From an uncultured Flavobacteriales bacterium (lineage in GTDB: Bacteria > Bacteroidota > Bacteroidia > Flavobacteriales > BACL11): 38,949 nucleotides of DNA. A program made the position numbers and the translations under genes. The stretch covers positions 1-38,949 of the forward strand of contig CAJQHO010000064.1 in the NCBI GenBank assembly GCA_905478185.1, written 5' to 3'. A model generated the notes under the pieces. That model was not told where the DNA came from and did not search any database. It saw only the letters and a program-made list of their open reading frames with translations. Positions 28,678 to 37,903 of this stretch are shown piece by piece; the stretch's first letter is position 1, and every line of letters begins with the position of its first letter.

Positions 28678-29250
28678 ATGTTTTTAGAATCACAAATAAA
28701 CCACCCAATGCAAAAAGGGAGTATTGAAGTGATTTGTGGCTCAATGTTTTCTGGTAAAACAGAAGAATTACTCAGAAGATTAAAAAGAGCCGAATTTGCA
28801 AAGCTTAAAATTGCAGTTTTTAAACCTCAAGTTGATGTAAGATATGGTGAGGGTAAAGTAGTTTCTCACGATTCAAATACTATTACCTCAAATCCTATCC
28901 GAAATCCAATTGATATTTTAAATATGGTAACTGAAATGGAAGTAGTTGCTATTGATGAGGCTCAGTTTTTTGACAATGAATTAATAGCTGTTTGCAATAA
29001 ATTAGCTGATGATGGAAAAAGAGTAATTATAGCTGGGCTCGATATGGATTTTTTAGGAAAGCCATTTGGGGTTATGCCGCAACTTTTGGCTATAGCTGAA
29101 CATGTAACAAAAGTTCATGCAATTTGTATTGATTGTGGTTCTATTGCTAATCATTCATTTAGGCTTACAAAGAGTAAAGAATTAGTGGAACTTGGAGAAA
29201 AAGAAGAATATAAGCCATTATGTAGAAACTGTTTTTCACAACAAAAATAA
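28678..29250 (+). CDS. tdk: Thymidine kinase (type II)
   Basis: [19 protein letters not shown]-loop, [24 protein letters not shown]-terminal Zn Cys pairs. Confidence 0.96.
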   Translation: MFLESQINHPMQKGSIEVICGSMFSGKTEELLRRLKRAEFAKLKIAVFKPQVDVRYGEGKVVSHDSNTITSNPIRNPIDILNMVTEMEVVAIDEAQFFDNELIAVCNKLADDGKRVIIAGLDMDFLGKPFGVMPQLLAIAEHVTKVHAICIDCGSIANHSFRLTKSKELVELGEKEEYKPLCRNCFSQQK

Positions 29251-29251
29251 T

Positions 29252-30331
29252 TTGGAATTTTCTAACGAAACTATATTACACATTGATTTAAATAAATTAG
29301 AACAAAACTTTAATTATTTAAAAAGCAAACTTAAAAAAAACACTAAAATTATTGGGGTTGTAAAGGCTTTCGCTTACGGACATGGTGATATTGAAATTTC
29401 AAGGAAATTAGAAAAATTAGGTGCTTATGCTCTTTGGGTTAGTGATTTTGAAGAAGGAATTTCTTTAAGGGAAGCTGGTATTAAATCAAAAATTATTGTT
29501 GCTAATCCTGGGTTAAAATGCTATAAAGAAATAATTAAATATAGTCTTGATATTGTAATTTACAATCATAGATTACTTGATTTATACGCTTCTAAAAAAA
29601 ATGATATAAATATTCATATAAAGTTTAATTCAGGAATGAATAGATATGGTTTTGAGGCTCAAGAAACAGCTAATATAGTTGAAAAGATAAAGGCTAATTA
29701 TCATTTAAAATTACTTTCAATTTGTTCACATTTAGCATCATCAGATAAAGAAGAAAAATCAGAATTTACTCTTAATCAAATTGCTAAATTCAAGACAATC
29801 TCTAAGAATTTTGAACTACTTTATGATGCTAAAATTGATAAACACATTCTAAACTCTAATGGTGTCTTAAACTTTGCAAATCATCAAATGGATGTAGTCC
29901 GATTAGGAATTGGTTTGTATGGATCATCAACTGATAAAAATTTGAAGCAAATCAGTCAGCTATCAAGTGTTGTTACTCAAATTAGAAATGTAGAAAAAGG
30001 AGAGTCAGTTGGTTATGGGCCTTCTTTTCTTGCTCCTGAAAATATGAAAATCGCAATAATTCCTATTGGCTATGCTGATGGTTTAAACCGAAAATTTAGT
30101 AGTATCGGTAGTGTTTACATTAATAAAAAAGAATGCAAGATTATCGGTAATATTAGTATGGATAGTTTTGCTGTTAATACTTCTAATATTACTATAGATG
30201 AGGGAGAAGCAGTAGAAATATTTGGGAATAATTTGTCTGTTATCGAAATTGCAAAAAAGATAAATACAATTCCTTATGAGATTTACTCTACTTTAAATAG
30301 AAGAATTAAGAGAGTTTATTCTGATTCGTAA
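29252..30331 (+). CDS. alr: Alanine racemase
   Basis: HIDLNKLEQNFNYLK...KIIGVVKAFAYGHGD (PLP Lys), FNSGMNRYGF, GIGLYGSS, IPIGYADGLNR, GNISMDS. TTG at 29252, 1 nt after the tdk stop, is a plausible start; the track start at 29192 overlaps tdk by 59 nt. Confidence 0.93.
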   Translation: MEFSNETILHIDLNKLEQNFNYLKSKLKKNTKIIGVVKAFAYGHGDIEISRKLEKLGAYALWVSDFEEGISLREAGIKSKIIVANPGLKCYKEIIKYSLDIVIYNHRLLDLYASKKNDINIHIKFNSGMNRYGFEAQETANIVEKIKANYHLKLLSICSHLASSDKEEKSEFTLNQIAKFKTISKNFELLYDAKIDKHILNSNGVLNFANHQMDVVRLGIGLYGSSTDKNLKQISQLSSVVTQIRNVEKGESVGYGPSFLAPENMKIAIIPIGYADGLNRKFSSIGSVYINKKECKIIGNISMDSFAVNTSNITIDEGEAVEIFGNNLSVIEIAKKINTIPYEIYSTLNRRIKRVYSDS

Positions 30332-31500
30332 CGACTATAAATTGTATACAGGAAAATATACGCAATAGTAAGTATAAAAATAAAAAAGTACGAGTCAACA
30401 AGCATCAAAAACATGAAAGAAATAGGTAATAAAGCCCTATGAATTCCATCTTTTTTTCTGAACAATTCTTTAATTTGATGATAAAAGATGAATAGAAGTA
30501 ATATCAATCCTAAAATTCCAAGCTCAAACCAAACATATAAATATTGATTATGGGGAGTGGTGTGTAGTTGAAAATCGTGTCCAGAATCTACCTCATCAAT
30601 AAATATTTTCCCAAAACTTCCTGTGCCATAACCCCAAATTGGCTTTTGTAAAATCCTATTAACTGATTCTCTAACAAAAACATAGCGAATATCTTCAAGT
30701 TTCCCCTTCCCAGCTTCCCCATTATTTACAATTATATTTGAAACAGCATCAAATCTATTCTTGTAAACTTTAGTTGTTTTATAAACTATAAATTGAAAAG
30801 AAAAAAGTAAAATAATAAACGCTAGTAATCTAAGCAAGTGCTTTCGATTATAATATATAATATAAAACAGTGCTGATAAATTAAAAATTACTTGCCCAGC
30901 TCGTCCTCTTTCAGTAAATATACTAATAGCATAAGCAATAATAAATAAGACTAATGCAACTTTATATTTACTCTTTTTCTCTATTAAAATATATAATGAA
31001 ATAGTAAAAGATAGGGATAGTATTACATTATGATAATTATACTTGATAAAAGCAGATATACTCCAATCATAATTAATAAAAGAAAAATATTCATCTATTG
31101 GCAGAATAATGTTATTGTTAATAGCAATAGAAACTATTGCCGAAATAAAAGTGGTGATTAAAAATGCAACTACACCATTTCTAATTGTTTCTTGCTTTAA
31201 GTTCATTGTTCTTAAAACTGGAAAAACTAACAACAGAGCCAACCTCTGAAATTGCCAATTAGCATTTAGATGAGTGTTCCCCCACAACATTCCTAGTCCA
31301 TATAAGGCAATCAAAGCAAAAACAGATAAGATCCATTTTGATACTTTTATAGCTTTAAATTTATTCTTAAAATCCCCCTCAATAATCCAGCATAATGCTA
31401 ATAACCCAATGACTAAATTTGTAATTGCTATAGAAGTAGGAATAGTAATACCTAATAAAATAAATAAAACTTGTTGTGCCTTATTTACTACTCTATTCAT
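30316..31500 (-). CDS. O-antigen ligase / Wzy-like polytopic membrane protein
   Basis: Many TM segments; QKPIWGYGTGSFGKIF...TTPHNQYLYVWFELGILGLILLLFIFY typical of the O-antigen ligase domain. Confidence 0.88.
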   Translation of the reverse strand: MNRVVNKAQQVLFILLGITIPTSIAITNLVIGLLALCWIIEGDFKNKFKAIKVSKWILSVFALIALYGLGMLWGNTHLNANWQFQRLALLLVFPVLRTMNLKQETIRNGVVAFLITTFISAIVSIAINNNIILPIDEYFSFINYDWSISAFIKYNYHNVILSLSFTISLYILIEKKSKYKVALVLFIIAYAISIFTERGRAGQVIFNLSALFYIIYYNRKHLLRLLAFIILLFSFQFIVYKTTKVYKNRFDAVSNIIVNNGEAGKGKLEDIRYVFVRESVNRILQKPIWGYGTGSFGKIFIDEVDSGHDFQLHTTPHNQYLYVWFELGILGLILLLFIFYHQIKELFRKKDGIHRALLPISFMFLMLVDSYFFIFILTIAYIFLYTIYSRYESE

Positions 31501-33139
31501 TACCTAATATTTTATTATACTCAGTGTTTTCATTCAAAATTTCAATTGCTTTTTCAACTTCAATATCAAAGTTAAGTCCAGCTTTTATCCTTCCTTTTTG
31601 ATAAAAATATCTGCTCATAATTTCTCCTGTTAATATTTCTTTTATCTCCTCTTTGCTTTTTTGCAAATCATTATTCTTATTCTCCAGCATTTTTGCAAAT
31701 AAAATATCATACTCAGTAGATAAATTATCAAAATAATCTTCTTCCTCAGCCTTCTTCTTTAACTTTTCTAAAGACTTTTCTGTTTCGGTTTTATAAGTAT
31801 ATTCTTTATCCGAAATATAATATGAAAAGTCAGAGAAATCAGCATCAGAAAAAATAAATTCTTCAGAGATAGAGTCATGAGAAAAACGATAATCAGTTGC
31901 ATAATCAAAGAAAAAACGCTCCTTTAATAAAGATGGGATAATCATGCTATATTGCCCAGGATCTGTAATAATATCAGGAAGAATTCCTCCTCCATCTTTT
32001 ACTTCTCTACCATTTCTAGTTTCGTAAGAAGTCATTAATGAATCCGGAACTTTCCCTACACTTCCGTCATCATTTCTATTAGAATAATCTAAAGCTTGAA
32101 TACACCTTCCACTAGGAATATAATACTTTGCAACTGTTAACTTTAACTGTGAATTATACGATAATTTTCGGGTTTGCTGTACAAGTCCTTTTCCATAACT
32201 TCTTTGACCAATTACTACTCCTCTATCTAAATCTTGGATAGCACCTGATACAATTTCAGAAGCTGAAGCTGATGATGAATTGATTAAAACTACCAAAGGA
32301 ACCTCAGTGTCTAATGGGGCTTTATTAGCCACATAAGATTTCTCCCAAGATTTTATTTTACCCTTTGTACTAACAACTTCCTCTCCTTTATCTACAAATA
32401 AATTTACAATATCTACTGATTCGTTTAACAAGCCCCCCGGATTACTTCTTAAGTCTAATATTAACCCTTTTAATTCTTGCTCTTTCTTCAATTCCTTGAT
32501 TGCATTTTTCAAATCATTAGCACAATTTCTTGTAAAACTTCTGAGTCTAATGTAGGCTATCCCATCTTCAATAAATGCTGAATAAGGAACACTTGCAACA
32601 GAAACTTGTTCTCTATCAAAACTTACTTCAAATGGTTTTATCTTATTTTTTCTTTCAATCAATACAGTAACGGCTGTATTGGGCTGACCTTTTAAAACTT
32701 TACTAACTTCTTCAGTACTTTTTCCTTCTGCTGATTTCCCGTTTATTTCAAGAATTTTATCTCCAGCCATAAGTCCAGCTTTTTGGGCAGGAAACCCCTC
32801 ATAGGGTTCAGAAATATAAACATAATCGCCTCTTGTTGTAATCATAGCTCCAATTCCACCATATTGTCCAGTTGTCATAAACCTAAAATCTTCAATATCA
32901 GATTCTGGAATGTAAGTTGTGTAAGGGTCCAATGATTTAAGCATTGCTTTGATTCCTTTTTTCATCAAATCTCCAGGGTCAGTTTCATCAACATAAAAAG
33001 TATTTAACTCTTTATATAATGTTGTGAATATGTCAAGGTTCTTAGCAATCTCAAAATAATTATCTACAAAACCTACTGAAACAAAAGAGGTAATTGCTAG
33101 AGATATCGCTAAAATTATTAATTTAAATTTTTTCTTCAT
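31493..33139 (-). CDS. ctpA: S41 family C-terminal processing peptidase with PDZ domain
   Basis: PDZ PYEGFPAQKAGLMAGDKILEINGKSAEG; LILDLRSNPGGLL; SSSASASEIVSGAIQDLDRGVVIGQRSYGKGLVQ. Confidence 0.95.
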   Translation of the reverse strand: MKKKFKLIILAISLAITSFVSVGFVDNYFEIAKNLDIFTTLYKELNTFYVDETDPGDLMKKGIKAMLKSLDPYTTYIPESDIEDFRFMTTGQYGGIGAMITTRGDYVYISEPYEGFPAQKAGLMAGDKILEINGKSAEGKSTEEVSKVLKGQPNTAVTVLIERKNKIKPFEVSFDREQVSVASVPYSAFIEDGIAYIRLRSFTRNCANDLKNAIKELKKEQELKGLILDLRSNPGGLLNESVDIVNLFVDKGEEVVSTKGKIKSWEKSYVANKAPLDTEVPLVVLINSSSASASEIVSGAIQDLDRGVVIGQRSYGKGLVQQTRKLSYNSQLKLTVAKYYIPSGRCIQALDYSNRNDDGSVGKVPDSLMTSYETRNGREVKDGGGILPDIITDPGQYSMIIPSLLKERFFFDYATDYRFSHDSISEEFIFSDADFSDFSYYISDKEYTYKTETEKSLEKLKKKAEEEDYFDNLSTEYDILFAKMLENKNNDLQKSKEEIKEILTGEIMSRYFYQKGRIKAGLNFDIEVEKAIEILNENTEYNKILGNE

Positions 33140-33150
33140 ATTTATCTTTT

Positions 33151-33372
33151 TTATGGGACAGGGTCATGTCCGTGCCCCCCCCAAGGATGGCAACTAAAAA
33201 TTCTTTTTATTGTTAATTTTGCACCTTTCCATGCTCCATATTTTGTGATTGCTTCTATTCCGTATTGCGAACAAGTTGGCGTATATCTACATATTGGTGG
33301 TAATAATGGAGAAAGAACTTTTTGATATACAATTATAATTGTTCTGAATAGAAAAGAAAAAATCACATTCAT
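33151..33372 (-). CDS. yidD: Membrane protein insertion efficiency factor YidD
   Basis: [58 protein letters not shown]. Confidence 0.97.
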   Translation of the reverse strand: MNVIFSFLFRTIIIVYQKVLSPLLPPICRYTPTCSQYGIEAITKYGAWKGAKLTIKRIFSCHPWGGHGHDPVP

Positions 33373-33743
33373 AATTCTTCTTTTAAACGGCTTAAAAGTA
33401 ATTTTATTTTTACTTCTATCAGCTTATAATCCAAAATTTCGTGCTTCTGGTAAATAATTGCTAAATTTAACTGATGATTATTGCTCTTTAAATATTTTTC
33501 TAATTCGCTTTTTTGAAGGCGATAAGCCTCCTTTACCCTTCTTTTTATAACATTTCTATCTGAAGCTAATCTAACTCGTTTTTTAGGAACAACAATTAAA
33601 GCATTAAGAAAAACATCCTCATTATTATTATCAATATTATAAATAATTCTGAATGGTTTTTCAGTTAGAGATTTCCCATTTTCAAACAATCTTTCAATTG
33701 CTTTTTCATTACATAACTTTTGATTTTTGGGGAAGTGAAACAT
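33369..33743 (-). CDS. rnpA: Ribonuclease P protein component
   Basis: [27 protein letters not shown]; 4-nt overlap with yidD. Confidence 0.94.
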   Translation of the reverse strand: MFHFPKNQKLCNEKAIERLFENGKSLTEKPFRIIYNIDNNNEDVFLNALIVVPKKRVRLASDRNVIKRRVKEAYRLQKSELEKYLKSNNHQLNLAIIYQKHEILDYKLIEVKIKLLLSRLKEEL

Positions 33744-33759
33744 TGTTTAAAAGTATAAA

Positions 33760-33783
33760 AAAAGGAGCTCGAAAGCTCCTTTT
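33760..33783 (-). terminator. Rho-independent terminator downstream of hemD
   Basis: AAAAGGAGCT-CGAA-AGCTCCTTTT: 10-bp perfect stem, 4-nt loop; followed on the minus strand by a T-run. Confidence 0.8.
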
Positions 33784-33804
33784 AAAAATATTATTATAAA
33801 GAAA

Positions 33805-34569
33805 TTATCTTTTTCTTTTATTTGCTTCTTTTATATATTGATCTAATGCCATTGACATTGATGGCGCTTTTTTATTTGGAGCGGCAATATCAACTCTTAA
33901 GCCATTATCTTCAACTGATTTTATAGTTGTAGGTCCAAAAACTGCTAAACGAGTTTCATCTTGTTTAAACTCAGGGAAATTTTCTAAAAGTGACTTTATC
34001 CCTGTTGGGCTGAAAAACACTAATACATCATATTTTACATCAGATAGATCGGAAAGATCAGAACAAGCTACTTTATACATTTGTGCTTTTGTATAATCCA
34101 AACCACTTTCTTGTAATGATTTATTCATTTGTTTTTTCAAAACATCAGAGCACGGAAACATAAACTTAGATTCTTTATGTTTTTGCATGATAGGGATTAA
34201 ACTTGCAAGTGTTTGCTCTCCTGTAAATACTTTTCTTTTACGGTAAGTAATAAAGTTTTGTAAGTAATGTGCAATTGCTTCAGAAACGCAAAAGTATTTT
34301 GTAAAATCAGGAACTCTAAGTCTTAATTTCTCCATCATTCCAAAATAATGGTCCATTGCATTTTTTGAAGTAAAAATTACAGCATCATGATTTAAGATAG
34401 AAATTCTTTGCTCTTTAAACTCCATTGCAGTAATTTCCTCAACATGCATAAAAGGTCTAAAATCAATTTTTACTTTATGCTTTTTTTCCAAATTAGCATA
34501 AGGAGATTTACCTTCAGGTTTTGGTTGTGAAATTAAAATTGTTTTTACTTTCTTCTTTTGTTCAGCCAT
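33805..34569 (-). CDS. hemD: Uroporphyrinogen-III synthase
   Basis: TILISQPKPEGKSPYANLEKKHKVKIDFRPFM; DAVIFTSKNAMDHYF; VLVFFSPTGIKSLLENFP; LAVFGPTTIKSVEDNGLRVDIAAP. Confidence 0.92.
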   Translation of the reverse strand: MAEQKKKVKTILISQPKPEGKSPYANLEKKHKVKIDFRPFMHVEEITAMEFKEQRISILNHDAVIFTSKNAMDHYFGMMEKLRLRVPDFTKYFCVSEAIAHYLQNFITYRKRKVFTGEQTLASLIPIMQKHKESKFMFPCSDVLKKQMNKSLQESGLDYTKAQMYKVACSDLSDLSDVKYDVLVFFSPTGIKSLLENFPEFKQDETRLAVFGPTTIKSVEDNGLRVDIAAPNKKAPSMSMALDQYIKEANKRKR

Positions 34570-34584
34570 TTCTTTGTCTTTTTT

Positions 34585-35223
34585 TTAGTAAAAAACTCCC
34601 TTTCCTAGTATTAGAAGAGGGAAAATTTCGAGCGTGCAAAGATACAAAAAAATATAAAACTGAGGAAGTCCGAATGAATTTGTTCCTATTTTCCAAAGCC
34701 AAAATAACTTCATTAGAATTAATATTAAAAACAAAACGAAAGATATTACTAAAACTATAGTTGAAACTTCAAATGAAAAAAAGTACAACAACACTACTAA
34801 AGGGAATAAAATAAAGCCTAAAGTTCTATCAAAAAGCATAGAAAAAAATACGGCAAGTTTTGAAAGATCTTTTGTTTTTAAAATAAATCCTAAAAGCTTT
34901 ATCAGACCAATTTTAAACAAGAAAAAACCACTAACATAAATTAATTTCAACCCCACTGAAAGTAATTCAACTGACTGAGTTATCTTTAAAATAATGAGCG
35001 CAAAATTAATTGACATTAAAAAGAAAGTAATTGCATTTACTCTCTCTGTAAAAGCATTTTCTTCTCTTAAAAACTGATTGGCATGTCTTTGTGCAAACGC
35101 ACCCATAAAAAGCAATTTAGCATGCTTCCAATAAAGCCCTTTTAGCAATGCAATCAGAAAAAAAGACACTAATAATAGTACAAAGAAAATATCCTGATTA
35201 AAAATGATTTTACTTAAAGCCAA
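34585..35223 (-). CDS. DUF4271-like integral membrane protein
   Basis: Multi-TM; FLREENAFTERVNAITFFLMSINFALII...PLLILGKGVFY; adjacent to hemD as in other Bacteroidota. Confidence 0.8.
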   Translation of the reverse strand: MALSKIIFNQDIFFVLLLVSFFLIALLKGLYWKHAKLLFMGAFAQRHANQFLREENAFTERVNAITFFLMSINFALIILKITQSVELLSVGLKLIYVSGFFLFKIGLIKLLGFILKTKDLSKLAVFFSMLFDRTLGFILFPLVVLLYFFSFEVSTIVLVISFVLFLILILMKLFWLWKIGTNSFGLPQFYIFLYLCTLEIFPLLILGKGVFY

Positions 35224-35315
35224 CTTTTAAAAATTTAATGAATACAAAGATATATTTTATCATATCATCTATTCGATTAAAAACAATTACTTTTGCATAA
35301 AAATTAACAACTATT

Positions 35316-36494
35316 ATGTCACAAGATTTATACCAAGCACCTGATTATTTTTTAATGGATGAACTCCTAACAGATGAGCATAAAATGATTAGAGATGCTG
35401 CTAGAGAATGGGTGAAAAGAGAGGTTTCTCCAATTATTGAAGAGGCTTGCCAGAAAGCAGAATTCCCAAAACAAATAATAAAAGGATTAGGTGAAATTGG
35501 TGGTTTCGGACCTTACATCCCTGTAGAATATGGTGGTGCTGGGCTTGACCAAATTTCTTATGGACTTATAATGCAAGAGTTAGAAAGAGGAGATAGTGGG
35601 ATTCGCTCTACTTCATCTGTTCAATCTTCATTAGTAATGTACCCAATCTGGAAATACGGTAGTGAAGAACAAAAAATGAAATTTTTACCAAAATTAGCAA
35701 CAGGAGAGCTTATTGGTTGTTTCGGGCTTACTGAGCCTGATCATGGATCCAATCCTGGTGGAATGGTGACTAATATAAAAGATATGGGTGACCATTATAT
35801 ATTAAATGGCGCTAAAATGTGGATTTCAAATTCTCCTTTTGCTGATGTTGCTGTAGTATGGGCAAAAAATGATGAAGGAAGGATTAAAGGGGTGTTAGTA
35901 GAGAGAGGAATGGAAGGATTTACTACTCCTGAGACGCACGGCAAATGGAGTTTAAGAGCATCTGCAACTGGAGAGTTGGTTTTTGATAATGTAAAAATTC
36001 CTAAGGATAATATCTTACCAAACAAAGATGGATTAGGAGCTCCACTTGGTTGTTTGGATTCTGCTAGATACGGAATTGCTTGGGGGACAATTGGTACCGC
36101 AATGGATTGTTATGATACTGCTTTAAGATATGCAAAACAAAGAATTCAGTTTGGGAAACCAATTGCTTCTTTTCAATTACAACAAAAAAAATTGGCTGAA
36201 ATGATTACAGAAATCACCAAAGCACAGTTTTTAACTTGGCGTCTGGGGGTTCTTAAGAATGAAGGTAGGGCAACTACGGCACAAATTTCTATGTGTAAAC
36301 GCAACAATGTTGATATGGCACTTAATATCGCTCGTCAAGCAAGACAAATTTTAGGAGCTATGGGAATTACAGGAGAATATTCTATCATGAGACATATGAT
36401 GAATTTAGAATCGGTAATTACTTATGAAGGAACACACGATATTCACTTGTTGATTACAGGAATGGATATTACTGGAGAAAATGCGTTTAAATAA
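35316..36494 (+). CDS. gcdH: Acyl-CoA dehydrogenase, glutaryl-CoA dehydrogenase type
   Basis: RSTSSVQSSLVMYPIWKYGSEEQ, GCFGLTEPDHGSNPGGM, GKWSLRASATGELVFDNV, NLESVITYEGTHDIHLLITGMDITGENAF: the GCDH pattern. Confidence 0.93.
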   Translation: MSQDLYQAPDYFLMDELLTDEHKMIRDAAREWVKREVSPIIEEACQKAEFPKQIIKGLGEIGGFGPYIPVEYGGAGLDQISYGLIMQELERGDSGIRSTSSVQSSLVMYPIWKYGSEEQKMKFLPKLATGELIGCFGLTEPDHGSNPGGMVTNIKDMGDHYILNGAKMWISNSPFADVAVVWAKNDEGRIKGVLVERGMEGFTTPETHGKWSLRASATGELVFDNVKIPKDNILPNKDGLGAPLGCLDSARYGIAWGTIGTAMDCYDTALRYAKQRIQFGKPIASFQLQQKKLAEMITEITKAQFLTWRLGVLKNEGRATTAQISMCKRNNVDMALNIARQARQILGAMGITGEYSIMRHMMNLESVITYEGTHDIHLLITGMDITGENAFK

Positions 36495-36776
36495 ATGAGA
36501 AATATTTTTAGATTAGTAGCGCTTTTAGAAGGGGTATCATATATACTCCTTCTTTTTGTTGCTGTACCCTTAAAATATTGGGGGGGTGACGAGCAGTGGG
36601 TGAAACTATTAGGAATGCCTCATGGCCTTTTGTTTGTCAGCTATGTAATATTCGCATTTCTAATTAAAGAAAATGAAAATTGGGGAATTAAAGATTTAGG
36701 AATTGTATTACTCGCCTCTATCCTACCCTTTGGTACTTTTTATGTAGAATGGAAATATTTAAAAAAATCTATCTAG
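36495..36776 (+). CDS. DUF3817 membrane protein
   Basis: FRLVALLEGVSYILLLFVAVPLKYW...HGLLFVSYVIFAF...ASILPFGTFYVEWKYLKK. Confidence 0.88.
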   Translation: MRNIFRLVALLEGVSYILLLFVAVPLKYWGGDEQWVKLLGMPHGLLFVSYVIFAFLIKENENWGIKDLGIVLLASILPFGTFYVEWKYLKKSI

Positions 36777-36801
36777 CAAAATATGAATTTTACTAGATAG
36801 A
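36768..36801 (-). terminator. Rho-independent terminator for DUF805 gene, overlapping the stop codon of DUF3817
   Basis: TCTATCTAGCAAAAT-ATGA-ATTTTACTAGATAGA: 14/15 paired, 4-nt loop; minus-strand read-out is followed by TTTTTTT. Confidence 0.75.
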
Positions 36802-36828
36802 AATTTATAATATAAGAATTTTCCTGAG

Positions 36829-37215
36829 CTATTCTACTGACTTTGGAGAAGGTCCATAAGCGTTTTCTGAGCTGTCTCCATCAGTACACATTAAAACAAG
36901 CAACCAAATACCCCCAATTATTGGGATTAAAGAAATAAACATAAACCAACCACTTTTTCCTAGATCATGTAGTCTTCTAACGCTAACAGCAAGCCCTGGA
37001 ATTACATGTGCTAATGCTGCTAATATATATATCCATCCATAAGGAGTAGTCACTCCATAGCTTATTTCAAAGCCTGTTCCAAGAACCCCGTCTAAAATCA
37101 TTGCAACAATTAATACAATAACATAAAACAAATACCACATCCAAAATTCTTTTCTCCTAGCTCTTCCGCTAAAGTTTGAGAAGTTTTCCATCATTACCTT
37201 TAAATACCATTCCAT
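36829..37215 (-). CDS. DUF805 membrane protein
   Basis: FSGRARRKEFWMWYLF...LAHVIPGLAVSVRRLHDLGKSGWFMFISLIPIIGGIWLLVLMCTDGD. Confidence 0.95.
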   Translation of the reverse strand: MEWYLKVMMENFSNFSGRARRKEFWMWYLFYVIVLIVAMILDGVLGTGFEISYGVTTPYGWIYILAALAHVIPGLAVSVRRLHDLGKSGWFMFISLIPIIGGIWLLVLMCTDGDSSENAYGPSPKSVE

Positions 37216-37290
37216 AAATTTATAATTTAATTATTTTCACTTTAATAGTAAGCGACTTAACTATTTTATTACAAGCCTACGAAAAATAAT

Positions 37291-37857
37291 TTAACCCCTC
37301 AAAATTCTTGCTGCTTCCAACAATTCTTTGTACCACGTTTTGCCATATTTTCTAATGAGAGGTTCTTTTAAAAAGACATAAACTGGCACTTCTAATTCAC
37401 TACCGCATTTACAAGCAGGCGCACAGATTTTAATTTCTTCATAATTTACGGCATCAAAATCACGGTACTCTTTTATTCGTATCGGAAATAAATGGCAAGA
37501 AATTGGTTTCTTAAAATCAACTTTACCAGCTAATTGAGCTTTTTCAATAGCACATTTTGAAATTCCTTTTTCCTCAATTACAAAAGCACATTCTCTATTA
37601 TTTACAAGTGGAGTAGTTACTTCTCCCTCAGAATCAAGCACAGCCACCCCTAATTTATCCACCACATCAATCCCTTTTTGTACCATGTAGGGCTTTACCT
37701 GTTCATAAATATCTTCTAAAATAGTTACTTCCTTTTCCAGCAATGGAGCTCCTGCATCTCCATCCACACAACAAGCCCCTTTACAAGCATTTAAATCGCA
37801 AATAAAGTGCTTTTCAAAAACATCTAAAGAAATAATTTTATTGTCAACTTGAATCAT
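37291..37857 (-). CDS. DUF3109 cysteine-rich protein
   Basis: CDLNACKGACCVDGDAGAPL...CAFV...SKCAIEKAQL...SCHLFPIRI...CAPACKCG. Confidence 0.9.
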   Translation of the reverse strand: MIQVDNKIISLDVFEKHFICDLNACKGACCVDGDAGAPLLEKEVTILEDIYEQVKPYMVQKGIDVVDKLGVAVLDSEGEVTTPLVNNRECAFVIEEKGISKCAIEKAQLAGKVDFKKPISCHLFPIRIKEYRDFDAVNYEEIKICAPACKCGSELEVPVYVFLKEPLIRKYGKTWYKELLEAARILRG

Positions 37858-37903
37858 ACGGTAAAACTACATAATAAAATAAGAGAATTACTATTTTTGT
37901 GGC

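Noticed and set aside
34521-34760. 79 aa plus-strand ORF across the hemD/DUF4271 junction
   Set aside because: Antisense to two supported genes, Lys/Leu-rich shadow translation.
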